NCBI GenBank assembly: GCA_033765305.1
Contig: JANRID010000020.1
Span: 1 to 63,284, forward strand
Source: RDXT01 sp033765305
GTDB taxonomy: Bacteria > Bacteroidota > Bacteroidia > J057
Direction: 5' to 3'
Length of the DNA stretch: 63,284 bases
Shown here: positions 8,211-18,052 of the stretch, piece after piece
Layout: each line of letters starts with the position of its first letter
How positions within the stretch are numbered: position 1 is the stretch's first letter
Made by a program: the position numbers and the translations under genes
The notes under the pieces: model-generated
What the model was told of the DNA's origin: nothing
What the model saw: only the letters and a program-made list of their open reading frames with translations
Database searches by the model: none

Positions 8211-9695
8211 CGCCGGATCCGTCCAGCCTGCCAGCAGGGCGGAGAGGGCATGCATGTCCTCGTAAAAGCGGCGGTCAGCGCTGATGCGCGGCGCGGCGGC
8301 GCGCACGGCCTCCAGCAGGGGCAGCAGGGCCGCGCCGGTCTGCAGCGGCTCGCGGCAGTAGAGCGCCTGCGAGGCGCACAGCAGCTCGATGGCGAGCACC
8401 TGCCGCAGGTTGACAAGCACCTGGAGGCATTTGACCGCCGCATTGGCGCCCATGCTCACGTGGTCCTCCTGGTTGTTGGACGAGGGAATGGTGTCCACCG
8501 AAGCCGGGGTGCAGAGCTGCTTGTTCTGGCTGACGAGCGCTGCGGCAGTGTACTGGGGAATCATCAGGCCGGAATCCAGGCCGGGATCGGCGGCAAGGAA
8601 GAGCGGCAGGCCCCGCACGCCGGAGAGGAGCTGGTAGATGCGCCGTTCGGAGATGGAGGCCAGCTCGGCGAGGGCAATGGCGAGAAAATCCAGGGCCAGG
8701 GCCAGCGGCTGGCCGTGGAAATTGCCGCCGGAGAGAATCAGGTCCGCTTCCGGGAAGAGGTTGGGATTGTCGGAGACGCTGTTGATTTCGGTTTCAAACA
8801 CCTGCCAGGCATAGCGGAGCGCATCGAGCGAGGCGCCATGCACCTGGGGGATGCAGCGGAAGGAATAGGGGTCCTGCACCTGGGCCTTGGGCCGGGCGGC
8901 GATGGCGGAGCCATCGAGCAGGCGCCGCAGATGGGCTGCCACTTCCGCCTGGCCCCGGTGCGGGCGGATTTCGTGCAGCAGCGGATGGAAGGGCTGGACA
9001 TGCCCGTCGAATGCGTCGAGGCTGAGGGCGGCGGCCTGGCCGGCGAGGCTGGTCAGGCGGCGGGCCTCCAGGAGGATATGCACTCCGTAGGCCGCCATGA
9101 ACTGCGTGCCGTTGAGCAGGGCGAGGCCCTCCTTGGCCTGGAGGGCGATGGGTTCGAACCCGGCGCGGCGCAGCCCTTCGGCTGCGGGCATGCGCTCCCC
9201 GCGGAGGCGCACCTCGCCCTCGCCGATGAGCGGCAGCGACAGGTGGGCCAGCGGTGCCAGGTCGCCGCTCGCGCCGAGGGAGCCCTGCTCGTACACCACC
9301 GGCAGCAGGTCCGCATTGTAGCAGTCGAGCAGGCGCTGGACCGTAACGGGCTGCACGCCGGAATTGCCCTGCGCAAGCGACTGCACCTTGAGCAGCAGCA
9401 TGAGGCGCACGATTTCCGGCGGCGCCTCGCGGCCCGTGCCGCAGGCGTGCGAGCGGAGCAGGTTGAGCTGCAGGCGCTCCAGGCTGCCGGGCGGGATGAC
9501 CTTGTCGCAGAGGAAGCCGAAGCCGGTGTTGATGCCGTAAAGCGCCTCGCCGCCCTGGGCCAGCCGCTGCATCAGATAGGCAAAACAGTCCGCCACCCGG
9601 CGGGCCGCCGCAGGGCTCAGCCGCGCCTGCGGATGGGTATCCGGCTGCGCCGCCTCCAGCGACGCAAGGGAAAGGGGAATATCTCCCAGCATCAT
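8187..9695 (-). CDS. hutH: Histidine ammonia-lyase
   Basis: 502 residues, normal for the family. It removes ammonia from L-histidine to give urocanate. The tripeptide Ala142-Ser143-Gly144 in GSLGASGDLAPLAHLSL makes the MIO electrophile, and Ser143 matches the number known from Pseudomonas HutH. Other family motifs: YGINTGFGFL, NLLRSHACGTG, ALLNGTQFM and QDPYSFRCIPQVHG. No hutU, hutI or hutG is next to it, so the pathway is completed elsewhere or the gene stands alone. Its start faces a 230-bp spacer with no recognisable promoter box. Confidence 0.93.
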   Translation of the reverse strand: MMLGDIPLSLASLEAAQPDTHPQARLSPAAARRVADCFAYLMQRLAQGGEALYGINTGFGFLCDKVIPPGSLERLQLNLLRSHACGTGREAPPEIVRLMLLLKVQSLAQGNSGVQPVTVQRLLDCYNADLLPVVYEQGSLGASGDLAPLAHLSLPLIGEGEVRLRGERMPAAEGLRRAGFEPIALQAKEGLALLNGTQFMAAYGVHILLEARRLTSLAGQAAALSLDAFDGHVQPFHPLLHEIRPHRGQAEVAAHLRRLLDGSAIAARPKAQVQDPYSFRCIPQVHGASLDALRYAWQVFETEINSVSDNPNLFPEADLILSGGNFHGQPLALALDFLAIALAELASISERRIYQLLSGVRGLPLFLAADPGLDSGLMIPQYTAAALVSQNKQLCTPASVDTIPSSNNQEDHVSMGANAAVKCLQVLVNLRQVLAIELLCASQALYCREPLQTGAALLPLLEAVRAAAPRISADRRFYEDMHALSALLAGWTDPASEPYAEA

Positions 9696-9925
9696 ACCAG
9701 CAGTCCTTCAGTAACCTGTCCGACATCCGTCGGGCCTGCAAGGTAGGGATTTTTGCGGGGAAATGGGGTCAGCGGGCGACTCCGCCTGGCCCTCTCCTCC
9801 GCTATATCCCCGCTTATCGCAAAGCCGTAGTTTCTCCGTCCTGCCGCCTCCCCGATCGCGGATGGCGGCCGGCACGCCCCAGCCGCCGGTACGGCCCGCG
9901 GCTGATTATCAGCGATCAGGCAGGC

Positions 9926-12900
9926 TTATACCCCGCCCGGCACCGCTGCCGTCCTGAACCAGCGCAGCAGCGATTCCTGCACGAACTCGATCTTGACCGG
10001 CTTGCTGATGTAGTCGTCCATGCCGGCATCGAGGCAGCGCTCCCGGTCGCCGGTCATGGCATTGGCGGTCATGGCGATAATAATCGTGTGTATGCCCGGC
10101 TGCTCGCGCTGCCGGATGAAACGGGTGGCTTCCAGGCCATCCATTTCCGGCATCTGCATATCCATGAAGATCACATCGTAGGGTTTGATCCCCCAGGCCT
10201 GCACGGCTTCCTGGCCGTTGGCGACGGCATCGGCATGGATATCCAGCTTTTCGAGGATGCGCAGGGCGACTTTCTGGTTGACGGCATTGTCCTCGGCCAC
10301 CAGCACGCGCAGGCTGGGGAAGCTGCTCCACTGGCGGAGGGGCTGCCCGGCCGGCTCGGCCTGGGGGTCCTCGCCGCCGGGCAAGGCGCGCAGCAGCGCG
10401 CTGAGCAGCTGCTGCTGGCGGGCAGGCTTGGTGAGCTGTGCGCTGAGGCGGCGGCGGCATGCTGCGGGTGCGGGCATGCCGATGGACGAAAGCAGGATCA
10501 GCTGCATGTGCGGATAGCGCGCATGCAGCTCGGCGGCCAGGCTGCATCCGTCCATATCCGGCATCTGCATGTCCAGAATGGCTACCGGCACCTGCTGCAG
10601 ACGCTCGCGGTCGGCCAGCACTGCTGCGGGCGAGCGGTAGGCAAGCGGAACCATGCCCCAGTGGCTGACCTGCTTGCTCAGGATCGACAGATTGGTATCG
10701 TGATCGTCGGCCAACAGCACCTCGACGCCCTGGAGCCGCTGGGCACGCTGCTGCATGGGCAGGACCGGGCCGGACGGGAGGGCCAGCGGCAACTGCACCG
10801 TAAAGACCGACCCTGCGCCCGGATGGCTCTGCACGCTGATCTGGCCGCCCATCAGCTCGGTCAGCTGCCGGGTGATCGCCAGGCCCAGCCCCGTGCCGCC
10901 GTAGCGGCGGGTGGTCGAGGCATCGACCTGCGAAAACGACTTGAAAAGCCGGCTCAGCTTGTCGGGCGGGATGCCGATGCCCGTGTCGCTCACCGACAGG
11001 GTGAGCATGCACTGCCCCGGCGGCATGCTGCGGGCAGCGACCCGCAGCACCACCTCGCCCCGGTCGGTAAACTTGATGGCGTTGTTGAGCAGGTTGACCA
11101 GGATCTGGCTTACCCGTGTTGGGTCACCGGACACGGCGGCAGGCAGCTCCGGATCGAGGTCCAGGGCCAGCTCCAGGCCCTTTTCCACTGCGCGGGCCAG
11201 AAACAGCTCCAGCACATCCTCGATCATGGCCCCGAGCATGAAAGGCTGCTCCTCCAGCTCCAGCTTGCCGGCCTCGATCTTGGAAAAGTCCAGGATGTCG
11301 TTGATGACCGTCAGCAGGTTGTCGCCGCTGAACCGGATGGCCTCCACGTATTCCTTCTGCTCTTCGCTCAGCGGCGTCTCCTGCAGCAGCCCGGTCATGC
11401 CGATCACTGCATTCATGGGGGTGCGGATCTCGTGGCTCATCATGGACAAAAACTCGGCCTTGAGGCGGGCGGTTTCCTCAGCGGCCTGCTTGGCCTGGAT
11501 AAGCCGGGTTTCTGCTTCTTTCTGCGCGGTGATGTCATTTTCGATGGCGATGAAGCGCTCCAGCTTTCCGTCTTCGTCGAAGACCGGCGTCACATTCATT
11601 GCGATCCAGTACGGCGCCCCGTTCTTGTGGTAGTTGAGAATTTCGAGGGAAAAGGACTCCTGCCGGCGCAGGCATTCGCGGATATAGCGGACGGTTTCCG
11701 GATCGGTATCGGGGCCCTGGAGAAAGGAGCCGGGCTTTCGGTCCAGCACCTCCTGCAGTTCGTAGCCGGTCATCCGGGTAAACGCCTCGTTGACCCACTC
11801 GATGCGGCCGGCCGGACCGGTGATGACCACGCCGCTGTCGGTCTGGCTGGCTACGAGGGAGAGCTTCTGCAGCTCCCGTTCGGTCCGCTTGTGCTGGGTA
11901 ATGTCGTGAATAAACCCCAGCAGCCCCCAGACCTGGCCGTCGGCACCGAAAAGCGGAATTTTGACGGCTGAAATCGACACTTGCCGCCCCGTAAAGCCTG
12001 CGTCGCGCTCCTTGACGATGCAGGGCTGGCCGGTCTGAAAGACCTGTTCATCCTCCGTCCAGAACACCGGCCTGCGGGAATCCGGATCCAGGTTGGAAAA
12101 CCGGTCGCCGAAATCCAGCTCCAGCTCATGCCGTCCGATCATGGCCTCCGGCTTGAGCCCGTGGACTGCTGCGAATCCCTCGTTCACCAGCAGGTAGCGG
12201 TGGTCGGGGCCTTTGACAAAAATCCAGTCGGGGCTGTTGTCGATGACAGTCCGGAGGAGGGACTCGCTGGTCCGGAGGGCGGACTCGGCCTGCTTGCGGC
12301 TGGTGATATCCCAGAAATTCAGCAGCAGATCCCGTTCGCCGAGCCGGACGATGCTGACATTGAACCATTGCACGATGCCGGGCCGGACACTCTCGAACTC
12401 CAGCTCGCTGGGCTGATCCTGGGCGTAGGCCGCCCGGAGGATGGGCATCAGGCGCGGCGCGTCCAGCGGCACAATTTCTTCCGCAGTTTTGCCCAGCAGC
12501 TCCGCAGCGGGCCGCCCCAGCAGGCGGATGGCGGCAGGATTGAGCATCCCGCAGCGGAAGCGCAGGGATTCGTCCTCCGGGCCGGTCTCGGCGTGCAGCA
12601 GGGCGATGCCCGCCGGAGAGCTCTGCATGATGCTTTCGAAGAGCTGATCGCGGAGCAGCTGGCTGGTGACGTCCTTGATGGTGCCTGCAATGCGGTAGGC
12701 GGAGCCCGACGGATTGCGCATGGCCGAGCCCCGGCTGTGAATCCAGCGCCAGCTGCCGTCGCGGTGCTGCATCCGGTAGCGCAGATCGATTTCCGGAATC
12801 AGCCCTTCCACATGCTGTTTGAACGCATTCACCACCATGTGCAGATCGGCCGGATGCAGCAGCGTCAGCCAGGGTGCAATTTCATCCGGCATCTCAGCGT

Positions 12901-13936
12901 CTGAATAGCCGAGCATGTTCCGGATAAAGGGCGAATAGTATACCGTATTATCCCGCAGATTCCAGTCCCAGATCCCGGAACGGGAGCCATTGATGGCGGC
13001 ATTGAGGCGCTCTTCACTGATTTTCACCTGCTTGAGCATGTGGTGCTTCTGCGTTTCCTCCCGCACGTATACCGAGATTCCTTCCACCCGCCCATTGCTG
13101 CTCATCGGCGATACTGAAAATTCGTAGTACCGGGTTCCGTCGGGAAATTCCAGCTCGGTATGCTCCGTCACCGGCGTGCCGGCCAGCGCGCGGTCGTACA
13201 GTTCCAGAAAATGAGATGCCTTCCTCTCGCGGGCCAGCACCTGCACGAGGTTGTCGCCCGGCTGGATCTCGCAGCCGTGCAGCTCGCGGAACACCTGCTG
13301 AAACCGCTGGTTGCAGCTCAGCACCACATAGCTGCTGCTGAGCCCGTAGATGATGTCGGCGGAGCTTTCCACCACGGCGCGGAGCAGCCGCGCATTTTCC
13401 TCGTATGCGGCCTGGAGTTCGAGGGCGCGTGTGTGCAGGCGGATGGCGTGCATGCGGCTGCTGTAGCCCGCGACAGCAATGAAGCCGGTGATGCTCACCA
13501 GATAGACCCGCTCCATGACGTTGAGCTGCGAGGTTGCCAGGGCCAGCACCAGGGCCAGCACAGGGGTCAGCAGGCTGTGCAGCCTCAGCTGCCGCGGATC
13601 GCCCAGCGCCATGAAGAGCATCAGGAATACCAGAAAAGCATTCAGCGCCAGCAGCCAGGGGAATCCGCTGTAGGCTGCGGACAGATAGGCAAACAGCGAC
13701 AGGTATTCCATGTGCGCAAACACCGCAGTGCCCCACCAGCGGCGGCGGCGCAACGGGGTACAGCTCAGGCCGAGCATCAGCCCCGCCGAAACGGTGCAGG
13801 CCCAGGTGGCAGCCCAGGCGACCGGCAGATCCGGATCCGCCCGCTGCTGCTGCCACGCAAACAGCGGAACTCCGGCAAGTGCCAGCAGCAAATACAGCCG
13901 CTGGATCAGAATCGGAATAGCCGGTGATGCATACAT
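9926..13936 (-). CDS. Multi-PAS hybrid sensor histidine kinase
   Basis: 1336 residues. An N-terminal membrane part (about residues 8-165, five or six hydrophobic segments) is followed by about five PAS domains (roughly 180-815; at least PAS-like repeats at YSPFIRNMLGYSDAE, DWIFVKGPDHRYLLVN and IEWVNEAFTRMTGYE). Then come a HisKA dimerisation helix with phospho-acceptor His835 in SMMSHEIRTPMNAVIG, an ATPase domain (NAIKFTDRGE, DTGIGIP, GTGLGLAI) and two receiver domains with phosphorylated Asp1122 and Asp1259. The first receiver starts LLADDHDTN, which is less canonical than the second (LVAEDNAVNQK). Multi-step phosphorelay signalling is expected. No response regulator or Hpt gene is adjacent. 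The signal sensed is unknown. Confidence 0.93.
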   Translation of the reverse strand: MYASPAIPILIQRLYLLLALAGVPLFAWQQQRADPDLPVAWAATWACTVSAGLMLGLSCTPLRRRRWWGTAVFAHMEYLSLFAYLSAAYSGFPWLLALNAFLVFLMLFMALGDPRQLRLHSLLTPVLALVLALATSQLNVMERVYLVSITGFIAVAGYSSRMHAIRLHTRALELQAAYEENARLLRAVVESSADIIYGLSSSYVVLSCNQRFQQVFRELHGCEIQPGDNLVQVLARERKASHFLELYDRALAGTPVTEHTELEFPDGTRYYEFSVSPMSSNGRVEGISVYVREETQKHHMLKQVKISEERLNAAINGSRSGIWDWNLRDNTVYYSPFIRNMLGYSDAEMPDEIAPWLTLLHPADLHMVVNAFKQHVEGLIPEIDLRYRMQHRDGSWRWIHSRGSAMRNPSGSAYRIAGTIKDVTSQLLRDQLFESIMQSSPAGIALLHAETGPEDESLRFRCGMLNPAAIRLLGRPAAELLGKTAEEIVPLDAPRLMPILRAAYAQDQPSELEFESVRPGIVQWFNVSIVRLGERDLLLNFWDITSRKQAESALRTSESLLRTVIDNSPDWIFVKGPDHRYLLVNEGFAAVHGLKPEAMIGRHELELDFGDRFSNLDPDSRRPVFWTEDEQVFQTGQPCIVKERDAGFTGRQVSISAVKIPLFGADGQVWGLLGFIHDITQHKRTERELQKLSLVASQTDSGVVITGPAGRIEWVNEAFTRMTGYELQEVLDRKPGSFLQGPDTDPETVRYIRECLRRQESFSLEILNYHKNGAPYWIAMNVTPVFDEDGKLERFIAIENDITAQKEAETRLIQAKQAAEETARLKAEFLSMMSHEIRTPMNAVIGMTGLLQETPLSEEQKEYVEAIRFSGDNLLTVINDILDFSKIEAGKLELEEQPFMLGAMIEDVLELFLARAVEKGLELALDLDPELPAAVSGDPTRVSQILVNLLNNAIKFTDRGEVVLRVAARSMPPGQCMLTLSVSDTGIGIPPDKLSRLFKSFSQVDASTTRRYGGTGLGLAITRQLTELMGGQISVQSHPGAGSVFTVQLPLALPSGPVLPMQQRAQRLQGVEVLLADDHDTNLSILSKQVSHWGMVPLAYRSPAAVLADRERLQQVPVAILDMQMPDMDGCSLAAELHARYPHMQLILLSSIGMPAPAACRRRLSAQLTKPARQQQLLSALLRALPGGEDPQAEPAGQPLRQWSSFPSLRVLVAEDNAVNQKVALRILEKLDIHADAVANGQEAVQAWGIKPYDVIFMDMQMPEMDGLEATRFIRQREQPGIHTIIIAMTANAMTGDRERCLDAGMDDYISKPVKIEFVQESLLRWFRTAAVPGGV

Positions 13937-14222
13937 ACGACGATCGCTAGCGTTACAGAATCCCGCGCCAGGCTTTTCCGCCGGGCTGTGCGGTAAGGAG
14001 GGGGCACTTCAATCTTCGAAAGTACCCGATCCCGCAGCAGATCGCACGACATTCCGAAGGGTGATCTTACATATGGATATGACGCATGCAGAATTGCAGC
14101 CGGATTGGAAATATTCATGTTTTGCAATGCGTCATTTGTCCCGCTCCTGCGAACATTGTACTTTAGGGCGAAGTTATCTGCTTGAATTCCTGCTGCTACA
14201 ACACTCATTATCTGACGATTGT

Positions 14223-15416
14223 ATGAAGCATTACCGTTTTCCTTTTCCGTACGCCCTGCTGCTCGCCGGATCGCTGACGGCCTGCAAAGAAGAAACGCCT
14301 GACCGCCTGCCGGCCCTTTCCATCGCCCCGGTCGTGAAGGCGGAAGGCAACGCGCCCAATCCGTTCGTGTTCACCGTCTCCCTGTCCGAGGCCTCGGACA
14401 AGACCGTGGAGGTGCTGGCCGCTACCCGCGACCAGACTGCCAAGGCCGGCAGCGATTACACCGCGCTGAGCGATGTGCGCCTGACCTTCGCGCCCGGCAC
14501 CACCCAGGCCGAGGTATCCGTGATGGTCACCGGCGACCTGGCTGCGGAGCCTGAAGAGACCTTCGCGGTCGTGCTGTACGGGGCTGTGAATGCCACCATC
14601 GCCACCACTGCCGCCACTGGCACCATTCAGAACGACGACGCGGATACCGGCCCCGTAATCCCCGCTACGGGCTACAGCACCCCGGAAGACTATCCCGGCA
14701 TGCAGCGCGTCTGGCGCGACGAATTCGACGGCACCGCCCTCAACCAGGCCGACTGGACGCACGAGATCGGCAACGGAAACGGCGGCTGGGGCAACAACGA
14801 GCTGCAGTTTTACCGCGCCGAAAACACCTCGCTCGTCAACGGCCACCTCGTCATCGAGGCGAAGCAGGAATCCTTCGGCGGCTTCGGCTATACGTCCTCC
14901 CGCCTCAAAACCCAGCTGAAGAAATCCTTCACGCACGGGCGGATCGACATCCGCGCCGTGCTGCCGGAGGGCCAGGGCATCTGGCCCGCGCTCTGGATGC
15001 TGGGCGAGAGCATCGCCACCGACGGCTGGCCTGCCTGCGGCGAGATCGACATTATGGAGCTCGTGGGCCACGAGCCGGGCAAGGTGCATGGCACCGTGCA
15101 CTACGGCGCCTCCTTCCCGCAGCACCAGTACATCGGGCAGTCGATCAGCCTCGAAGGCGGAGCCAAGTTTTCGGAAGAGTTCCATGTCTTCTCCATCGAC
15201 TGGAAGCAGGATACGATCCGCTGGTACATGGACGACAAGCTGTACTTCACCTTCACCAAGGCCCAGACCGGCGCGCAGCCCTATCCCTTCAACGCGCCGC
15301 ACTTCTTCATCTTCAACGTCGCCGTAGGCGGCAACTGGCCCGGCAGCCCCAACGCCAGCACGACGTTCCCGCAGCGCATGATCGTGGACTACGTCCGCGT
15401 GTTCCAGAAGCCCTGA
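14223..15416 (+). CDS. GH16 glycoside hydrolase lipoprotein with Calx-beta domain
   Basis: 397 residues. A lipoprotein signal ends at GSLTAC (Cys20). Residues ~30-140 read as a Calx-beta domain (NPFVFTVSLSEASDKTVEV, AGSDYTALSDVRLTFAPGTTQ, ETFAVVLYGAVNATI, GTIQNDD). A GH16 domain follows: VWRDEFDGTALNQADW, GNNELQFYRAENTSL, and the catalytic motif EIDIMELVG with E274, D276 and E279. Beta-glucan hydrolysis on the cell surface is likely. The ATG at 14223 was chosen because it gives the lipoprotein signal; a weak -7 box, TACTTTAG, lies about 60 bp upstream. A strong terminator follows the stop. Confidence 0.92.
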   Translation: MKHYRFPFPYALLLAGSLTACKEETPDRLPALSIAPVVKAEGNAPNPFVFTVSLSEASDKTVEVLAATRDQTAKAGSDYTALSDVRLTFAPGTTQAEVSVMVTGDLAAEPEETFAVVLYGAVNATIATTAATGTIQNDDADTGPVIPATGYSTPEDYPGMQRVWRDEFDGTALNQADWTHEIGNGNGGWGNNELQFYRAENTSLVNGHLVIEAKQESFGGFGYTSSRLKTQLKKSFTHGRIDIRAVLPEGQGIWPALWMLGESIATDGWPACGEIDIMELVGHEPGKVHGTVHYGASFPQHQYIGQSISLEGGAKFSEEFHVFSIDWKQDTIRWYMDDKLYFTFTKAQTGAQPYPFNAPHFFIFNVAVGGNWPGSPNASTTFPQRMIVDYVRVFQKP

Positions 15417-15434
15417 GCATCCGCAGCGCTGCAC

Positions 15435-15477
15435 GCCGCCTTCCGGAGGAACCCGTTCCGGAAGGCGGCAATTTTTT
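15435..15477 (+). terminator. Rho-independent terminator after the second GH16 gene
   Basis: A perfect 13-bp stem, GCCGCCTTCCGGA pairing with TCCGGAAGGCGGC (15435-15447 with 15457-15469), has a 9-base loop and is followed by six T residues at 15472-15477. It lies 19 bp after the GH16 stop and separates that gene from the TonB receptor. Confidence 0.9.
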
Positions 15478-15480
15478 ACC

Positions 15481-15512
15481 CGATGCATATCTGCAGCCGA
15501 TGCATATCTTTG
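15481..15512 (+). promoter_or_regulatory. Bacteroidota -7 promoter box with 12-bp direct repeat
   Basis: CGATGCATATCT occurs at 15481-15492 and again at 15498-15509 (period 17). The second copy runs into TATCTTTG at 15505-15512, an exact TAnnTTTG -7 element. The ATG of the TonB receptor is only five bases after it, so the transcript would be nearly leaderless. The repeat could be a regulator-binding site; that is inference. Confidence 0.55.
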
Positions 15513-15517
15513 CCGGG

Positions 15518-18040
15518 ATGAAACGACTGAAGCACCCCGTCCTGTTCCTCGTCTGGCTGGCTGTGTGGCAGGCCGCCGCCGCACAAACCGGCACCGTCAA
15601 GGGCCGGGTCATGGACCCCGACAACCGCCCGGTCGCGGATGCCTTCGTGAGCGCGATCGGCGCCGATGCCGGCGACCGCACCGATGCCGAAGGCCGCTAT
15701 CAGATCGTGCTGCCTGCCGGCAGGACCTGGCGCATCCGCTTCAGCCACAATGCCTACCGTGCTGCGGAAATCGAACTGCGGATCGAAGACGGCCGCATCT
15801 ACGACCAGCCGGTCAAGCTGCTGCTGCGCGAGACGGAGACCGTGACCATCATCGGCGAAAAAGACCCCAGCGACATCGACGACCGCAACGCCATGCTCGT
15901 ATCGCCCATCCGGATGGAGGAGGTGGTGCGCATGCCCGTCGTTTCGCCGAGCATCGAAAGCCTGATGAAGAACATGCCGGGCGTGGTGTCCAACAATGAG
16001 TTTTCCTCCCAGTACCAGGTGCGCGGGGGCAACTTCGACGAAAACCTGGTGTACGTCAACGGAATTGAGATTTACCGGCCTTTCCTGGCTCGCTCAGGGC
16101 AGCAGGAAGGGCTGGGATTCTCCAATCCCAGCATGGCGCAGGGGCTGCAGTTCAGCACGGGCGGCTTCGGCGCCCAGTACGGCGACCGGCTTTCGTCCGT
16201 GCTCGATGTGACCTACCGGACTCCGAAGCAGTTCCGCGCCAGCGCCGAGGTGGGCGTCATCTCCACCAACCTCCACGCCGAAGGCGTGAGCCCCAACCGC
16301 AAGCAGCCCGGACAGCCCGGGCGCTTCACCTGGCTGCTGGGCGCCCGCCGGTTTGAGATGGGGTATTTTCTCAACAGCCTGGATGTCAGGGGGGAATACC
16401 GGCCCTCCTACCTCGACATCCAGGGCATGGCCACCTTCACGCCCTCCCGCAGGGCGTATCCGGAGCGCATTTACACCCGCCGCAACGGGCAGCCCGACAC
16501 GCTGTTTTACGCCGACGACAAGCTGAAATTCACCGGATTCTTCGCAGCGACCCGCAACCGCTACTACTTTGAGCCGACGGGGCGGGAGACAACGACCGGC
16601 ACCATCCTGCAGGCATTCCGCCTGCGAACAGCCTTCGAAGGGCGGGAAATCAGCGCCTACACCACGACCCTCGGCGCGCTGATGCTGGAGCACAAGCCCA
16701 GTACCCGCCTGGAATTCAGCTATATCCTGACGGCCTTCCGGACCGACGAAACCGAGCGCTTCGACGTGGAAGGCGGCTATCTGCTGGGGGAAGTGAATAC
16801 CAACCTGGGCTCGGACGAGTTCAACGAGGCTGAATTCGACCTCGGCATCGGCACGCAGTACCGCCACGCCCGCAACTTCCTCACCGCCGAGGTGCTCAGC
16901 GCCGAGGCGACCGGGCGGTGGAGCAGCGACAACGCCTCCACGCACCGCCTGACCTTCGGGATCAAGGCACAGGCGCAGTTCATCCGGGACCAATTGAAAG
17001 AATACTCCTTCCTCGACTCCGCAGGCTATCTGGTGGACGAGCGGGGGCAGTTCGGGGTGGAGGAATTCATCGAAGGGGCGGCCGACCTCCGGACGCGGCT
17101 CTACAAGGCTTTTGTGCAGGACGAATGGCAGCTGAGCCCGCGTGCGCTGCTGATTCTGGGCAGCCGCCTGATCTACTACGACCTGAACGGCGAATGGATG
17201 TTCAGTCCGAGGGGGCAGCTGCTGATCCGGCTGCGGGAGTCGCCCGACGGCGGCACCGGCACGCGCCTGCGCGTGGCAGCCGGGCTGTACCATCAGCCGC
17301 CCTTTTACCGCGAACTGCGCCGCTTCGACGGCTCGCTCAACCTGGATCTGCCCGCCCAGCGGTCGCTGCACCTCATCGCCGGCCTGGACCACCGCTTCAT
17401 CGCCTGGGGGCGGCCCTTCCGGCTGTTTTCGGAGCTCTACTACAAGCGCCTCTACAACCTCATCCCCTACGAGGTGGACAATATCCGCATCCGCTACTAT
17501 CCTGATCTTCAGGCCAGAGGCTATGCGTATGGCGCGGATCTGCGGGTCAACGGGGAGTTTATCCGCGGGGTCGACTCGTGGTTCAGCCTCGGGCTGCTCA
17601 AAACCTCCGAGGACGTGCTCGGCGATACTGCCGGCTTCGTGCCCCGGCCCACCGATCAGCGGGTGACCGCGGCCCTGTATTTTCAGGATGAGCTGCCCAT
17701 CAACCCTACGTACAAGGTCCACGTCAACTTCGTATACGGCAGCGGCCTGCGCTTCGGCCCGCCGCGCAGGCCGGAATTCCGCACCGCCTTCACCTTTCCG
17801 CCCTACCACCGGGTGGACATCGGCTTCAGCAAGCTCATCACGTTCCGGGCCCGGGGCGAGCAGCGCGGCAAGCGCGGGGTAGAATCCATCTGGGCCACGG
17901 TGGAAATTTTCAACCTGCTGGCGCGGGCCAATACGGTTTCATACGTATGGGTCAAAGACCTGCAGAACAACCGCTATTCGGTCAACAACTACCTCTCTGC
18001 CCGGCTGCTGAATGCGCGGGTGGTGATGCGGTTCTGGTGA
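15518..18040 (+). CDS. TonB-dependent outer-membrane receptor with carboxypeptidase-like N-domain
   Basis: 840 residues from the ATG at 15518; an ATG six codons earlier would put the start upstream of the promoter box. A signal peptide (to about residue 23) is followed by a carboxypeptidase-regulatory-like domain (GTVKGRVMDPDNRPVADAFV). The plug is recognised by VVSNNEFSSQYQVRGGNFDE and NLVYVNGIEIYRP, and the rest is a beta-barrel ending in VVMRFW, an aromatic C-terminus as usual for BAM substrates. It imports an unknown ligand using TonB energy. No SusD partner is adjacent, so it is not a standard polysaccharide-utilisation pair. It converges with the methyltransferase gene, 12 bp apart. Confidence 0.92.
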   Translation: MKRLKHPVLFLVWLAVWQAAAAQTGTVKGRVMDPDNRPVADAFVSAIGADAGDRTDAEGRYQIVLPAGRTWRIRFSHNAYRAAEIELRIEDGRIYDQPVKLLLRETETVTIIGEKDPSDIDDRNAMLVSPIRMEEVVRMPVVSPSIESLMKNMPGVVSNNEFSSQYQVRGGNFDENLVYVNGIEIYRPFLARSGQQEGLGFSNPSMAQGLQFSTGGFGAQYGDRLSSVLDVTYRTPKQFRASAEVGVISTNLHAEGVSPNRKQPGQPGRFTWLLGARRFEMGYFLNSLDVRGEYRPSYLDIQGMATFTPSRRAYPERIYTRRNGQPDTLFYADDKLKFTGFFAATRNRYYFEPTGRETTTGTILQAFRLRTAFEGREISAYTTTLGALMLEHKPSTRLEFSYILTAFRTDETERFDVEGGYLLGEVNTNLGSDEFNEAEFDLGIGTQYRHARNFLTAEVLSAEATGRWSSDNASTHRLTFGIKAQAQFIRDQLKEYSFLDSAGYLVDERGQFGVEEFIEGAADLRTRLYKAFVQDEWQLSPRALLILGSRLIYYDLNGEWMFSPRGQLLIRLRESPDGGTGTRLRVAAGLYHQPPFYRELRRFDGSLNLDLPAQRSLHLIAGLDHRFIAWGRPFRLFSELYYKRLYNLIPYEVDNIRIRYYPDLQARGYAYGADLRVNGEFIRGVDSWFSLGLLKTSEDVLGDTAGFVPRPTDQRVTAALYFQDELPINPTYKVHVNFVYGSGLRFGPPRRPEFRTAFTFPPYHRVDIGFSKLITFRARGEQRGKRGVESIWATVEIFNLLARANTVSYVWVKDLQNNRYSVNNYLSARLLNARVVMRFW

Positions 18041-18052
18041 ATCCGAAGATAT

